Made by a program: the position numbers and the translations under genes
Shown here: one piece after another, positions 35,740 through 48,959 of the stretch
How the letters are laid out: the number at the start of each line of letters is the position of its first letter
Numbering within the stretch: position 1 is the first letter of the stretch
Source: Balaenoptera acutorostrata
Lineage: Eukaryota; Chordata; Mammalia; Artiodactyla; Balaenopteridae
DNA length: 64,000 bases
Direction: 5' to 3'
NCBI RefSeq assembly: GCF_949987535.1
Contig: NC_080068.1
Span: 84,159,254-84,223,253 of the forward strand
Notes under the pieces: model-generated
What the model was told of the DNA's origin: nothing
The model's input: only the letters and a program-made list of their open reading frames with translations
Database searches by the model: none

Positions 35740-37785
35740 TATGCATTTATTTTTTCCCAAATTTACTGAGGTATAATTAATATATAACACTGTATAAGTT
35801 TAAGGTGCAATGTGTCAATCTGATAGACTTATATATTGCTAAATGATTACCACAGTAATGTTAACACCTCCATCATCCTCACATAATTATGATTCCTTTT
35901 TTTGTTAAGAACAGTTAAGATCTTCTCTCTTAGCAACATTTAAGTACATAATATAGTACTGTTAACTATAATCACTGTGCTGTACATTAGATCATCAGAA
36001 TTTATTCATCTTATAACTGGAAGTTTGTATCCTTTAACCAACATATTTCTCCATTTCTCTCAACCCCCAAGCCCCTGGCAACCACCATCTACACTCTGCT
36101 TCTATAAGTTGAGCTTTTTTTATATTCCACATATAAGCAAGATCACACAGTATTTGTCTTTCTATGTCTGACTTATTTTACCTAGCATAATGCCTTCAGG
36201 GTCCATCCATGTTGTCCCAAACAGCAGGGTTTCCTTATTTCTCGTGGCTGAATAATATTCCACATGTACTACATCACAACTTCTTTATATATTCATTCAT
36301 TGATAGACACTTAGGTTGTTTCCATGTCTTAGCTCTTGTGAAAAATGTTGTGATGAATGAGAGGGCACATATCTTTTCATTATCCTGTTTTAATTTTCTT
36401 TGAATATATACCCAGAAGTGGGATTGCTGGATCATACGGTAATCTATTTTTGTTTTTCTGAGGAAGCTCCTTACTGTTTTCCATAGTGGTTGTACTAATT
36501 TACATTCCAAGTAGTGCACAAAGTTTCCCTTTTCTTCACATGCTCACCAACACTTGTTATTTCTTGTCTTCTTGATGACGGCCTTTCTAACAGGTGTGAT
36601 ATATCTCATTATGGTCTTGATTTGCATTTCTCTGATGACTGGTGACATTCAGCATCTTTCATGTATGAGTTGGCCATCCATATGTCTTCTTTGAACGTAT
36701 ATCTGTTCAGTTCTCCTGCCCATTTTTTAATCAGATTGTTTTTTTGCCATTTAGTTGTATGAGTTTCTTATATATTTTGGATATTAACCCCTTATTAGAT
36801 ATATGATTTGCAAATATTTTCTTCCATTATGTAGTTGCCTTTTTATTTTGTTAATTGTTTCTTTTTCTGTACAGAGCTTTTTAATTTGATATAGTTCCAC
36901 TCATTTATTTTTGCTTTAGTTGCTTGTGCTTTTGGTGTCATGTTTTCTTCTAGGAGTTTTACAGTTTCAGGTCCTATGATTAAGTATTTAATCCATTTTT
37001 GAGTTAACTTTCACAAGTGGTTTAAGTAGGGATCCAAGTTTATTCTTCTAAGGGTGATTATCCAGTTTCTCCAAAACCATTTAGTTTAGAGACTATCTTT
37101 TTCCCAATTAGTATTCTTGATTTCTTTGTCAGTATTAGTTGACCATATGTTTAAGGGTTTATTTCTGGGCTCTGAATTCTGTTCCGTTTTTCCATGTGTA
37201 TATTTTTATACTAGTACCACTTTGTTTTGGTTACTATAGCTTGGTAGCAATAAGGATGCCTGAAATCAGGAAGTGTGATGCCTCTGGTTTTGTTCTTCTT
37301 TAAGATGGCTTTGGAGATTTGGGGACTTTTGTAGTTCCCTAAGAATTTTAGGATTGCTTTTGCTATTTCTGTGAAAAATGCAATTGAAATTTTAATACAG
37401 TTTGCATTGAATCTATAGATTTACTTTAAGTATTTCAGTTTAGGTAGTATGGACATTTTGACAATATTAATGTCTTCAATTTATGAACACAGGATATCTT
37501 CCAACTACTTATATCTTCTTTAATGTCTTTCATCAAATTCTTACAGTTTTCAATGCACAGATCTTTCATCTCCTTGGTTAAATTTATTTCTAAGTACTTT
37601 ACGGTGTTGATGCTATTGTGAATAGATTGTTTTCTTTATCTTTTCCAGATGTTTCATTGTTAGTGTATAGAAATGTAGTTGATTTATGTGTGTTGATTTT
37701 GTATCCAGCAACTTTACTGAATCTGTTGATTTTCTATAAATAAGATCTCATCATATCCAAACAAAAATAATTTTACTTCTTCCTA
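35740..37785 (-). mobile_element. Old L1, 5'-truncated, - strand
   Basis: On + the sequence opens with L1 3'UTR text (aaatttactgaggtataatt near 35759), then 'ccctggcaaccaccatctac' near 36073. It continues backwards through the ORF2 C-terminus (gtgggattgctggatcatac near 36418, tttgcatttctctgatgact near 36621) to the RT thumb region near 37720-37785, where it stops. It is about 2.0 kb, more diverged than copies A-C, and all frames are broken. Confidence 0.85.
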
Positions 37786-38615
37786 AATAAAAAGTATCAA
37801 ATTGCCTTCCAATGTTACCTTACCTAATTAAGCTCCCAGAATCTTAACTGTATGACTACACCACTCAAGCCTGTTCATGGATCAACAGTAAAAATGATTC
37901 CCAAACAATCAAACAACCCTTATTCAGAAATTTCACTGGTAGTTCCTGAATTTTTGTGGGATTAATTTTCAATTCACTGGCATGCATATGTCTTACCTTG
38001 GTAAGTATTGTACCTGTGACTTCATACTTTCTATATCTAATTTTAAGTACTATGTCATTAAGTCAGTGGCCCAAAATGGTATCTTTTAAAATTGGGAAAT
38101 ATATATTTATGGTCCTTATGGGCTAAATAATAAGAGAGTTGGAGAGTTCGTATATGTCTAAGGCAACAAGCATAAGGTATAAGCTATCTCTGACAGATGA
38201 AAACAAAATCATTTAGGATATTTTCAATCTGGCTAAATGTAGGAGAAAAACATAACTTCTCTGTTCACTAGCTGCATTCCAATTGCATTAAACTAAATTC
38301 ATTGACTACAATAAAGAGACCACATTTGGAATAATAGCAAGTTATTCCTACTATATTTATTCCTCTATCTGCCATTTATTTGCACTGGTCAAAGTAGAGA
38401 ATTAAAAGTGATGCGATACCACAGAAGCTGGGAGGAGAGAAAAGCCAGCAGAAGGTAAAGCTTCCTAATGAGACTCCTGCTCCTTCCCTCCTTTCTGCAA
38501 AGGCCTGCTGGGTGTCCCCTGACTTCTGAGGTGTGGACAGAGGGAAAAGACAATTCAGATTCTGCGGCAGCGGTTAAAGCCAAGAAAAGCTTCTGGAGCT
38601 CCTAAGCACTCCCGG
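37786..38615. other. No gene recognised
   Basis: AT-rich to about 38370, then more balanced. A 64-codon - strand ORF at 38389-38583 has no support. Confidence 0.45.
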
Positions 38616-38619
38616 GAAC

Positions 38620-39010
38620 ACGAGATTCAAATATCTGTTTAAATCCTGGTTTCACCAAGGATTGTGTAACCTTGAGCGAGTTGTTTAGTGGCTTTCGGGT
38701 GTTGAATGTCCACCGTGTTCCAGGAGCTTTGTGTTTATTATTTCATTTAATTTTCACAGTAACCCTGCGAGGTAGATCATTCTTTCCCCGTTCTGCACAA
38801 AACCTAGGAGGCACTGTGCACGGGGAAACGTTCTTGGGCCTGAGATTTAGACTGTCTCCACTTGAATCCTTATGTGTCACCTTGGGCAAGTCAAATCCTT
38901 TGTGTTTCACAAACCTTTTTATAGGTAAAATTTGGATAATCCACCTACTTTCAAGGCTTGTTGTGAGGACAAATGAAGGAGGGCGTGATGTGTTTTTTTT
39001 AACAACAAAA
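38620..39010 (+). repeat. Cluster of MIR-type fragments
   Basis: 38820-39010 is a MIR on +: 'gtgtcaccttgggcaagtca' near 38874 followed by 'ttgttgtgaggacaaatgaa' near 38960. 38620-38690 looks like another MIR piece. 38700-38815 ('gtgttccaggagctttgtgt', 'taaccctgcgaggtagatca') matches the relative seen at 10250-10510. The 158-codon ORF across this cluster is therefore not a gene. Confidence 0.7.
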
Positions 39011-42000
39011 GTGGATGTGATAGGAATCACCTTCTCAGCATTATTTGAAATTTTGAGTGTGGCATTAATCCAATCATGTCATTGTTTCTATTCTTACAAG
39101 CCTCACTCAAGATTCAGAGTTCATTCAAAGTGTGCTTTTTGTGGTTAAGTCATGTAATTAACCACCAACAAAGCTGAGGAGGTAAGAGCAAGTTTCTGTC
39201 TCATATTCTAAGGCAGCTGGGGCACACACCTGCATATAGAATTCCAAAAGGAAGAATGATGTGTTTTAAAAAGAAGAATGGAGGCTTTTGGTCATAAAGG
39301 AAACAATGCCAACTACCAATATTTACTTTTCATGGGGTTCTCTTTGCTCAAACATTTGTGACATATTGATTACACATCTATTTTTGTAATTTAAACCCTA
39401 TGTTGCATCATCAAGCATATCTGTATTTTGAAGACTACTAAGGAGAGAAGAGGATGTGTACAGCTAAGGCTTAATCTCTGTTCGATTTTTACTGGGAAGG
39501 AAAAAAATGGAATGTACTCCAATCATTTAGAAAATAATCTTTTTGAAGAACCATTTCACATCAAATTTTCACTTATAGCTACTGAATATTTAACCTGTCT
39601 ACAAGTAAAGGTAGCAATAATATGCTGTCACTTCAGAAACTAGAGAGATGAAATTCGTTAACTCTAAAGCTAGAAAAAGAACAAATTTTTTAGAGCGCCC
39701 ACCCATCTGGACCCATGGGTGGCAAGAATGTTGGTGTCCTTCATATGATATTGGTCCTATATCCTTCTATCCATTTTACACATCTGCATTTTTATGCCAA
39801 ATTTTAAAAAGTGTGTATAGTTATTTATTTCTGAAGAATACGATTTTGTGCCAGCAGTCAATTTCTACCTTTCCTTGTGAGTTCAAAAACTGGAAATTAT
39901 TTCATTCGAATATACTGAAAAGATCCTTAAGATCAAGAAAAATACACCAGCTATATTTGCTACATAAATTAAGCATATTGAAAACCTATAAACTAAATAT
40001 TTTTATAATAATAAAGATTCCTGTAAGTAATTCAAAGTATGAGTCTGATTTGAGGAAAAAGCTCCTCCTTATTTCTTTGTAAAGATATATATTGCAGCTA
40101 TAAATAAAAATAAACGTTTTATTAAATACACAGTACATTGTGGAAAAATTATGAAACTGAGATAAGCCAAATTTTTAAAAACTACAATCTTGAGTAATAT
40201 TCTAAATGTTTAACATCCTGTAAGGTATGGATCCTGTCAGGCATAATGGACACTGTCTATAAATAACATTATACAAATGTGATCTGGCTAGAGCCAGCCA
40301 TGCCCAAAATATTATCTTCCAGGCATTAATTGTTTCTAAATTTTGGGTGCAAGTCTTATGAGACCTGGGGATCTTAGGTTATTTTGAGTATGGTACTCTT
40401 TTAGAATATGTTTAAAAGCCCTCAAATATGTTTGTTTACAGAGTTTCTTTACACGTTTTTGTACAGAGAGATTCTAAGGGCTATAAAACACTAAATAAAG
40501 ATTATAAAAAATGTAACAACTTATTTTATCTTTCATGTATGTAACATATAGATATATAAATCACAAAGGAATCTATTAATGTTTCTATTATAATATCAGA
40601 TTATAATAAATAAAATAGTAAAATAATGGAATTATTTAACCACTACTTCATTCTTGAAATTTTAATTCTTTCAAAAATTTTCCTCTTACAAACACTGTTT
40701 TATGAATATCTTTGTATAGACATAGTCACATACTTATACACGTGTTTTCCTAAGGACACTTCACCACAGTAAAGTTGCTTTGTTAAAGAGCATTAAGTTC
40801 TCTATTCTGAATTGAGTTAGTTGCAGCTACATCAACACACATAATGCTTTCGTGTCTTTCATAGTCTATTTCCAAATATCCCTTCAGAAATATTGTACCA
40901 TTTACTCTCATCATAGGAAAAAAAAAAGTTTGTCATTTATCCAAACGCTTGCTTCATTTGTGATGTTACTGGTGCCTTATATGGATTCTCACTGAGTCTG
41001 TCAGATGCATACATCACACAGCTGCTAAGAATGTTAGCTGCTAAGGGCTCTTAACCACCACCTTCTCTGGCAGGAACTGCCTCACCCCAAAATAACGATA
41101 ACACTCTTTCTGGGATAGTCAGGCCAATGACTGACTGAACTGAGGGGGTGCTTAAAAAATAGTTTCAGCTCTCTTGCTTAAGGTGAGGGTAGGACTGTAG
41201 CACAGTTTATGCAGCAGAGCTTCCCTTGAAACCAGGCTGAAGCTAGTCTCCAGCCGAGATCACTTACTTCCTTAGCTTCTTTCTCCTGTCCTTCCCTGCT
41301 TCCCTAATCCTCTTTTTATGAGAGAACGTCCTTAACAAATCATTTCCTTCAACAACTTCTGTCTCAAGCTCTGAGGAACTTAACCTCAGACAGCTGTTGC
41401 CAGGAAGAGTCCTAAGAAGTAGCCTCCAACAATGGAATTCTGGAAATGGACCACCCGATGGCTATATGGCCATGAAGACCTCATCACTGATGGTAGGTGG
41501 ATTATCAATAGTCCTTGGAAAGTTGTAGCAGTGGGACTTCCAAGATTTTTAACTGTGGTGAATGGAGATGGGAAGCAGGGATAATATAATCTGGTATATT
41601 TTTGTTAACATTTAAGAGTTAAAGGAAAATAGTAACCAAAAGGGCTATGAAATTGGGTGGCTATTGTTAAGTAACACTGATGCATGAAGCAATCTATTAA
41701 TAAGGGAAATTCAAGATCCAGAGAGCCTCTTAGGCAACATTTAAGGAGGCACTCATCTATAGACAGAATTGAAGACCTAAGTGTAAGTAAGTAAGAGCAT
41801 AACTGCAAATAAGGCTGAATTCTCAGAGGAGGGCAATTTCCTAAGCCAAAGTCAGAGCCCTGATAGGGAAGAGGTAGGATATTTAATTAGATGACCTTGA
41901 ACATTTCAAATAGGATTGACCCTACTCTCCATCACTCCCAGTTATACATTTGGGTAATTTGAGTTCCCTGTTCCTATAACTTTAGGCTCTGTAGTTTTAA

Positions 42001-42379
42001 TGTTTCTGGGTACTAAAAGGAGAGGCTTTCTCCAGAGTACATGGTTAGAGTTTCACTAAATTTGAAGATATGACTGCTTCCTGGTCATTTGGTCCACCTT
42101 GTGCAGCAGACACAGAAAGGAATTATCATATTGGCAGGAGTACTCAAAACTTAACATTTGAAGTGGTGGCATTGCTGCTACATGATGGAGAAAGGGTGAA
42201 ATATCTTGGCACTCAAGTAATCCATTAGCACACTTTTTGGTACTCCTATGTACAGTATTAAGTGTAAATGGGGCATTACAGGGGAAAAAAGGCCTGTTTA
42301 GGGGATGGTAAACTGGAGTTCAGACACCTCATGTATAGATATCTGTTACATACACGGCAAGCCTTCAGACAGTAGAAGT
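39011..42379. other. No gene recognised
   Basis: A 144-codon ORF at 39648-40082 is the longest non-repeat frame here, but it is AT-driven, Lys/Leu/Ile/Ser-rich and without domains. 41040-41420 may be an old LTR-like repeat ('ctcaagctctgaggaactta' near 41363), family unknown. The rest shows nothing I can support. Confidence 0.4.
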
Positions 42380-42690
42380 TACAAATCTTGAGTGTGTAGT
42401 GGAGGAGACCACAGTCTGATGCTCTGGTCAACAGTACAAGTTGAACTTTCAGCCAACAGCATCAATTGATAGGCATGCGAATAAACCATATTGGATGACC
42501 AGCCTTGTTATGTCTTCAGATGACGGCAACCTCAGCCAACATCTTACTGTAACTGGATGAGATCCTACAAGTGAAACAGATCCAAGCAAACCCTTTGCAA
42601 ATTATTGATCAAAATATTGTGGACTAAATAAACTGCTTGGTTTAAACTGCTCTTTTGGAGTAATCTGTTATATAGGATTAGGAACTGGAA
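42380..42690 (+). mobile_element. MLT1-like LTR 3' part, probably solo
   Basis: 'tgaactttcagccaacagca' (about 42443), 'tggatgaccagccttgttat' (about 42493) and 'gacggcaacctcagccaaca' (about 42523) appear in the order of MLT1 LTRs. AATAAA is at 42627-42632, with 'ggagtaatctgttatatagg' at the end. No second LTR was found. The 42110-42380 flank could be the rest of the element but is too diverged to say. Confidence 0.68.
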
Positions 42691-44576
42691 TTGCAAAATA
42701 AATATGTAAGAGATGGTATAGGAAGATAAAAGAAAGAAAGATTTTCTCTGCCAAAAACAATATTATTCCAAATTTATAAATAGGAGATTGAGATGAAATT
42801 AACACACATGTGTCCAGGCACACACACACTCACACACACAAGTGGCAGTCAATATTCTAGGCTAGTAGTTTTTAAACATTAATATGTGTAAGAATCACTT
42901 GAGCATCTGTGAAACTGATAGACTCCCAAAACCAATCTTCACAAAGTCTGAAGTAGTTGAATCAGACAAGTCCTAGAAGACTACAAGACTCTCAGACCCA
43001 CTAGCTGATTCTGATATTATTTGGACAAAAACTCCTCTATACCATGTCTGGTCTCAAACCCCATCTTCCACATGTTTATGATATTGATTTCTATCAACTC
43101 AAAAAATATAAGGATACTGTTTGAGTACTTAATAAGGGTCCCAATAAGATCAGAACTCTATATTGCTGCCACTTGAATAAAAGGGAACGAATGGCTTATT
43201 GGTAGAACTCAAACAATTTTAAAGGAGTGGGGTGAGGTAAGGGAGAGGCAGAAAACAAACTTACCTCTTAAGAATGGATAAGCCTAACTGATCTCGATTT
43301 TTCAGGATCTTTTTAATGCAGCCTATCCCCTTTTTGTCAGATCAATTTTAAATTGGAAACTTCTCACATAATTAGATTTTTTAAAAACCTGTGCAGGAGC
43401 ATTGAAGTGTTTTTTTTCTTTCTTTGTTTTTTGAACTTTTCTCCTTTTTGAAGACAAGCATGATTTTTAGTCTTTTATTTATTAATTCTTAGGCACTTTA
43501 ATAAAATAATAAAACAATGATGACCATATATTAACAAGACTATATCATGACCTATCCCATTCTAATTCTTTAAAATAAAAATATGTGAACCAAAGGATCT
43601 TGCAAGGGAATGTTTCCTTGGCCATTTATTGAATACTCAATGATCATGTTTTCTGAAAAGTAGTCTTTATTTTTTTTTTTTTTCTTCTTTGGGGTAGAGG
43701 TTAATTTCAGTTAATGTCAGGTATTAGTCCTTTGAAAGTGTACCTAGCTTTGTCCAATTTTCATATAAACACAGAGCACATGATTTTTATTGCTTGTATT
43801 TATACTAATAAACATGTATGGATAGGGTTCTAACATAAGACAGGTAAAGTGTTTTAATATATTTTAAATGAAGTCTTTTACATTAATATTTGAAGAAGTA
43901 TTTAAAACTGAATGGGAAATAATAAGTTTTTCTTAATAATTATAGGTTCTTCTTAATTACAATGACTTCTTATACATTATAACTGATTTTGTTATCAGGA
44001 AACTTTCAAAGTTAATATACAGATGAAAAGACAGAAAGGACTTTAAGCTAACTAGTATGTGAACATTTAAAAGAATGTGATTATCTTGCATCAACAGTCC
44101 AGTCTAACAAACATAATTATTTATTGGGAATTAGAAATAAGTGTTTGGTGCTGAATCTGAAACAATCACATAATTTAAACCTAATTTAAAACAATCTTTA
44201 AAAAATGAGTAGCCTGAGGCTTGTTTTGTGAACTTCAATGTATCCAATTTTGAAGGCTTCAGAGTCAGCCTGAGTCTTCATGGGATCATCAGGTCCATTA
44301 TTTTGATGTTTTTTTGATGTCTATACAATCGTCAACAGAATTAATCCATTCAGGAGATTTGGGCTTTGGGAATTAACCTGAAGGATGTTGACAGATGAAT
44401 AAAGAATGAAAGTCTCATGGCTTTTTAGGTTTAACTTCTCAGGACAAGACAATCTATTAATGACCAATAGTGAAACAGGTGTGCCTAATACCCATGTCTG
44501 TAAAGATCTTATATATGATAATATTGGGTTATTGGTAAAATATTGGTTTTATAACCTGAATGTGAATACTTGAAAA
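42691..44576. other. AT-rich sequence, nothing recognised
   Basis: A short CA tract is present near 42820-42840 and a T run near 43670-43683. No gene, RNA or named repeat. Confidence 0.5.
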
Positions 44577-44581
44577 GAATC

Positions 44582-45116
44582 TGCATTAGTCAGGGTTCTT
44601 CAGAGAAACAGAACCAGTAGGATATACATATGTAGAGAAAGAAAAAGATTTATTGTATAGAATCGACTTATATGGTCATGAAGGTTAAGAAATTCTATAA
44701 TCTTCCATCTGCAAGTTGGAGGCCCAAGAAAGCCAATGGTGTAGTTCAAACCTAAGTCCAAAGGCCTGAGAACAAAGGGAACCGATGTGTAAGTCCCAGT
44801 CAGAGTCTGAAAGGTCAAGAACCAGGAGAGCTATTGGGATAAATCTTGGTCCTACTGCAAGAGACCCATGTTCCAGCTCAAAGACGTTCAGGCAGAGAGC
44901 AAATGCTTACTTCCTCATCCTTTTTGTTCTATTCACTTCCTCAACAGGTTGAATGATGCTCACAGACAATAGGGAGGGCATTTGCTTTATTCAGCCTACA
45001 AATTCAAATGCTAATCCCATCTGGAAACAACCTCACAGACACACCTAGAAATAATGTTAGCCAAATATCTGGGCACCCCATGTCCCAGTCAAGTTGACAT
45101 AAAATTAACCCTCACA
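44582..45116 (-). repeat. ERV-L 3' LTR (MLT2-like)
   Basis: Read on -, it starts TGTGAGGGTTAATTTTATGT and ends CTGACTAATGCA, so it has the TG...CA ends of retroviral LTRs. An AATAAA signal lies at 44649-44654 (- strand). It aligns along its whole length with 50535-51118, with many substitutions. Confidence 0.9.
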
Positions 45117-45689
45117 AACCCTTTGTCAAACTGATACTCATATACATGTCCTTAAACCATATTTAATCTCCAAATAAAGACAATAACAAGATCATAATTC
45201 TACTTAACATGATATCAACACAACTATTCTGCATACAACAAAAATCAATCTAACCCTTCCTCAGTATGGGAGGTAAAGTCCATAAGAGATGTTTTCACTT
45301 CTGAATATACTTTAACTTAAATACTATGATATAAAGTAAGTATATATTATATTACATGATAAGGGAGAAAGAAGGGAAAGAAAATAGACATTTGCCACAC
45401 ACACACACACACAGACAAACATATGCATAGTAAAATAAGGAGGAAATATTCATGACGATTACAGTCCTTTTATCTGTAACTGGTCACATGGTCTTAGCTG
45501 GTATTTATAATAACATTCATCCACTACTTATTCTGTATTACCTTTGCCTTCAACAAACACCTCAGCTGGTTATGGTTCTTTACCTGGTAGAGTGAGTCAA
45601 ATCTTCATTCTTGAAGAGTTCAAGTTATTAGTAGTAGTGCCTGGATTGGGTTGTTGTAATTTTCCATTCACTTTAATCAGAGAGTATGG

Positions 45690-45930
45690 TAATATCAGAG
45701 ACACCTTAAGGGATCTCCTGTATTCTAGAATACTCTTTATTTTGTCCATTGTGGAGTAGTAGTCCAATATTCCCTTGGTAGTCAACACCAGTTACCCCAG
45801 CCAACAATGAAATGGCCTTATTTGCTTGTTGATTCAGAAGCATGCAGACTTCCAAGTGATCAGAGGGCAGTCTTAACTTAGAGTTCAATGGGATTATTGT
45901 ATCACCTGGTGTAAGCATTCCTCCCTCTTG
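45690..45930 (-). pseudogene. ERV-L dUTPase domain remnant
   Basis: dUTPase removes dUTP and limits uracil misincorporation. A 70-codon frame (45706-45918) contains GDTIIPLNSKL, and GVTGVDYQGNIGLLLHNG, which corresponds to the conserved dUTPase motif with D/Y/G-G spacing (GxxDxDYxGxI type). The motif lies downstream of the integrase remnant, the ERV-L position. The frame stops before the last motif. It is the most readable part of the provirus. Confidence 0.82.
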
Positions 45931-46099
45931 AACTAAGACATCTAGGCACCGCAGAGAATACGGTCATGGGAAAAGGAAGCAAAAATTTTGCTGGTGGGTC
46001 ACAAGGGGTAATAGTGAGTGGGTACCACTCTCATTTCCACTCCTTGATTCCTAACCCTGTGAATTCTGGCTATGGGAGAAACAATACCTTATATTCAAT

Positions 46100-46880
46100 G
46101 CTTATTCAGAGCATATATAGCCTTCTGAAGAACCTTGCCCCAGCCCTGCTGGGTGTTGCCACTTGGCAGGCACTACAACTGAGTATTCAAAAGGCCATTC
46201 CACTCCTCTATCAAACCAGATGCTTTGGGATAGTGGGAAAAATGATAAGAACAGTGTCTTCCATGAGCATGGGCCCACTGTTACACTCCTTTCACTGTGA
46301 AGTGAATTCCTTGAACAGAAGTAATGTGAAATACCATGACTAGATAAGGCAATCTGTAAGTCCACAGATGATAGTTTTGGCAGAACTACTGTGTATATGG
46401 AAAGAAATTCCATATCTGGAGTAAGTGTCTATTTCAGTAAGAACAAAACACTGCCTTTTCCATGATGGAAGCAGTCCAATGTAATCTACCTTCCACCAGG
46501 TAGCTGGTTGATCATCCTAGGTAATGGTACCATACTGGGGGCTCAGTGTTGGTTTCTGATGCCGGCAGATTGGGCACTCAGCAGTGGCCATAGCCAGGTC
46601 ACCTTCAGTGAGTGGAAGTCCTTGTCACTGACTACATGCATAACCTACTTCTCTGCCACCATTACCACTTTGTTCCTGAGCCCACGGGACATTGACAGGG
46701 TGGCTTGGAGAAGGAAGGTGACTAGCATCCACAAAACAGGTCATCCTATCACATGATTTCCCAATCATGTTCCTTCTAATTCCCTGACCATCCAGCCAAA
46801 CCACTGGCCACAGCTCACAAATCAGTATATAATCGAATATCCGGCTATTTCACCTTCCAAGCAAATTGAACAACCAGATG
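46100..46880 (-). pseudogene. ERV-L integrase core remnant
   Basis: A 103-codon frame (46102-46413) includes SHGISHYFCSRNS, a degraded form of the segment holding the second catalytic residue of retroviral integrases. Downstream the text shifts frame. Integrase joins viral DNA to host DNA. Frames are broken on both sides and no intact DDE triad can be read. Confidence 0.65.
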
Positions 46881-46917
46881 CACTGCTAGCATGTCTGCCC
46901 ATTGGGAAGATTTTATT

Positions 46918-47404
46918 TCAACACTGCCTTTCAGGGATGTCCCAGAGAGGGGCTGTAATGCTGTATCTATTAACTTTAGGGCAGTGCCTACACATTGTGT
47001 AGAACCTTCTGTAAACGAGGCCTGAGTCTTCTTTCCCTCTGTCAGCTGATACTAGAGAACTTCCCATGAGGACAAAGGTGCAGTTTGGGAGACAAAAGCA
47101 GTGTAGCAGGAATGGGGACCATTTGGGCCACTTCTTTATATAATTTATATGTACCTTCAAGGTCTGCTTGGGCCTAAACATGTATATACCACTTCCATTT
47201 GATGATGGACTGTTTCTGTGCATGCCCACATTTATGGCTTGATCGGTCGGATAATATCCAGCTCATGATGGGCAGCTCAGGTTGCATGGTAACATGGTGG
47301 AACATGGTTAAGTGTTCAGTCTCTACTGAGGCCTGGTAGCAGGCCAAGACCTGTTTCTTAAAAGGAGAGTAGTTGTCTGTGGAGGATACCAGGGATTTAC
47401 CCAA
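46918..47404 (-). pseudogene. ERV-L RNase H / connection region remnant
   Basis: Two overlapping - strand frames (47174-47404 and 46918-47229) carry GKSLVSSTDNYSPFKKQVLACY and VETEHLTMFHHV, which resemble the RNase H part of ERV-L pol, where the viral RNA strand is degraded. The two frames together suggest at least one frameshift. Confidence 0.65.
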
Positions 47405-47639
47405 AACTCTAAGGGCCTGTGCTGTGATTCATGTACAGAGCCTGCAAAAGGCTCCAAAGAGAATTGCTCTCTGCCACTGACTCTTCAAGCACCATTGCAT
47501 CTGCTAAATCCTATAGCACAAGTGGCAGTGACACTTACACAGCAGCCTGGCTTTATATCAGAGCCTTCTGTTGTTCTCGATTCCACTCAAATTTAGCAGC
47601 TTTTCAGGACTCCCAGTAAATGAGCCAAGGTAATACACC

Positions 47640-48500
47640 CAAATAGACTACGTTACCTCCAATATCTAAAGAGGTCCACTAGGTGTTGTACATCTATTTT
47701 AGCTGCATTAGGGGCCCGGTGCACCTACTTATCCTTCAGCTTAGAAGAGACATCTCAACATGACCCACACTACTCAACTTCCTACTGGGTAGGAAGACCT
47801 TGAAATTTAGTCAGGTGTATTTCCCACCCTCTCACATGTAAATGTCTTACCAGTAAGTCTAGAACAGTTGTTATTCTTTCTCATTCGAGACAGTCAGAAT
47901 AACATTATCAATGCAAGGGACTTCTTGTCAAAGGGAAAGGTGATCAAGATCCTTGCGGACTAAATTATGACATAGGGCTGAAGGGTTGATATATACCTAA
48001 AGTAGGACCAGGAAGATGGCCTTGTAAGCTGACAGCAAACTCATTCTGATGGATCTTATTGATAAGAATGGGGGAAAAGACATTTACCAGATAAATAGCT
48101 ACTTCCTAGGTACCAGAGGATGTGTTAATTCATTCAAAATAAAAACCACTTCTGTTGCAGCAGCAGCAATCGGAATCACCACCTGTTTAAGCCGGTGATA
48201 ATCCAGTTATTCTCCAAATCAATCAATCATCTTCTACACAGTTGATTCCCTACAGAGTTCAATGGTAATGAGGTGGGAATCACCACCTCTGCCTCTTTCA
48301 AGTCCTTGATGGTGGCACTAATCTTTGCAATACCTTTGGGATGCAGTATTGCTCCAGGTTTACTATTTTCCTAGATATAAGCAGTTCTAACAGCTTCCAC
48401 TTGTTCTTACCCTCCATAATCTCCCTCACTCCACAGATCAGGTAACAAATGTGGGGATTCCGTCAGCTAATGAGTGTATCTATTCCAATTACGCATTCTG
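47640..48500 (-). pseudogene. ERV-L reverse transcriptase remnant
   Basis: The conserved catalytic position is at 47904-47915 on -, where the four codons read C-I-D-N followed by VILTV. Retroviral RTs have a Y-x-D-D box there, so the tyrosine and the second aspartate are changed. Upstream fragments are in several frames with stops. No open frame above 60 codons survives. Confidence 0.7.
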
Positions 48501-48559
48501 GAACTGGGGAAATTACAGCAGGATGGGTTCAGAAAACCACTGGGCCCAGTGTGAGAGGG

Positions 48560-48720
48560 ACCTGAGCAAAAACTCCATTCAGAACCTGACCTTCATAAGC
48601 CCCTATTCTGACTGTGGACCACAATGAAATTTTTGGTCTCCTAGAATCTCAGTTCAGAGCCAGTGTCTGGTAGTCCCTAAAAGGTCTGAATATTTCCTTT
48701 TCCTCAATATACAATTACTC
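48560..48720 (-). pseudogene. ERV-L protease remnant
   Basis: The aspartic-protease signature reads PDTGSEL, with D-T-G encoded at 48659-48667 (- strand). The catalytic triplet itself is intact, but the surrounding frame is open only briefly. The protease would have cut the gag-pol polyprotein. Confidence 0.65.
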
Positions 48721-48959
48721 TGGCGAAAGGCCATAGGTCCCTTTGGGGAAAGCTGGGAGAAAGATTAGCAGTATACATTTTTGGAAGTATACCAGGGTCC
48801 TTCCTCAAAGGAACCCAGTCTTCCCTTCATTCAAGTGGTTTTTGAATCTGAAAATTGGCTCAAGACCAAGAATTGATTGAAGGGTTGTGACTCTGTTTTT
48901 ATGATTCAGGTTAGACTTCTTTTCACTTGACCTAGAACTTGTCTGTTTTTACAGAAAAG

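Noticed and set aside
38672..39148. 158-codon ORF on +
   Set aside because: It runs across MIR-type fragments, has no splice support and no recognisable domain.
39648..40082. 144-codon ORF on +
   Set aside because: It is the longest non-repeat ORF, but it is AT-driven with Lys/Leu/Ile/Ser bias, no domain and no Cys/Gly pattern. Chance is the better explanation. Conservation in related species would change this.
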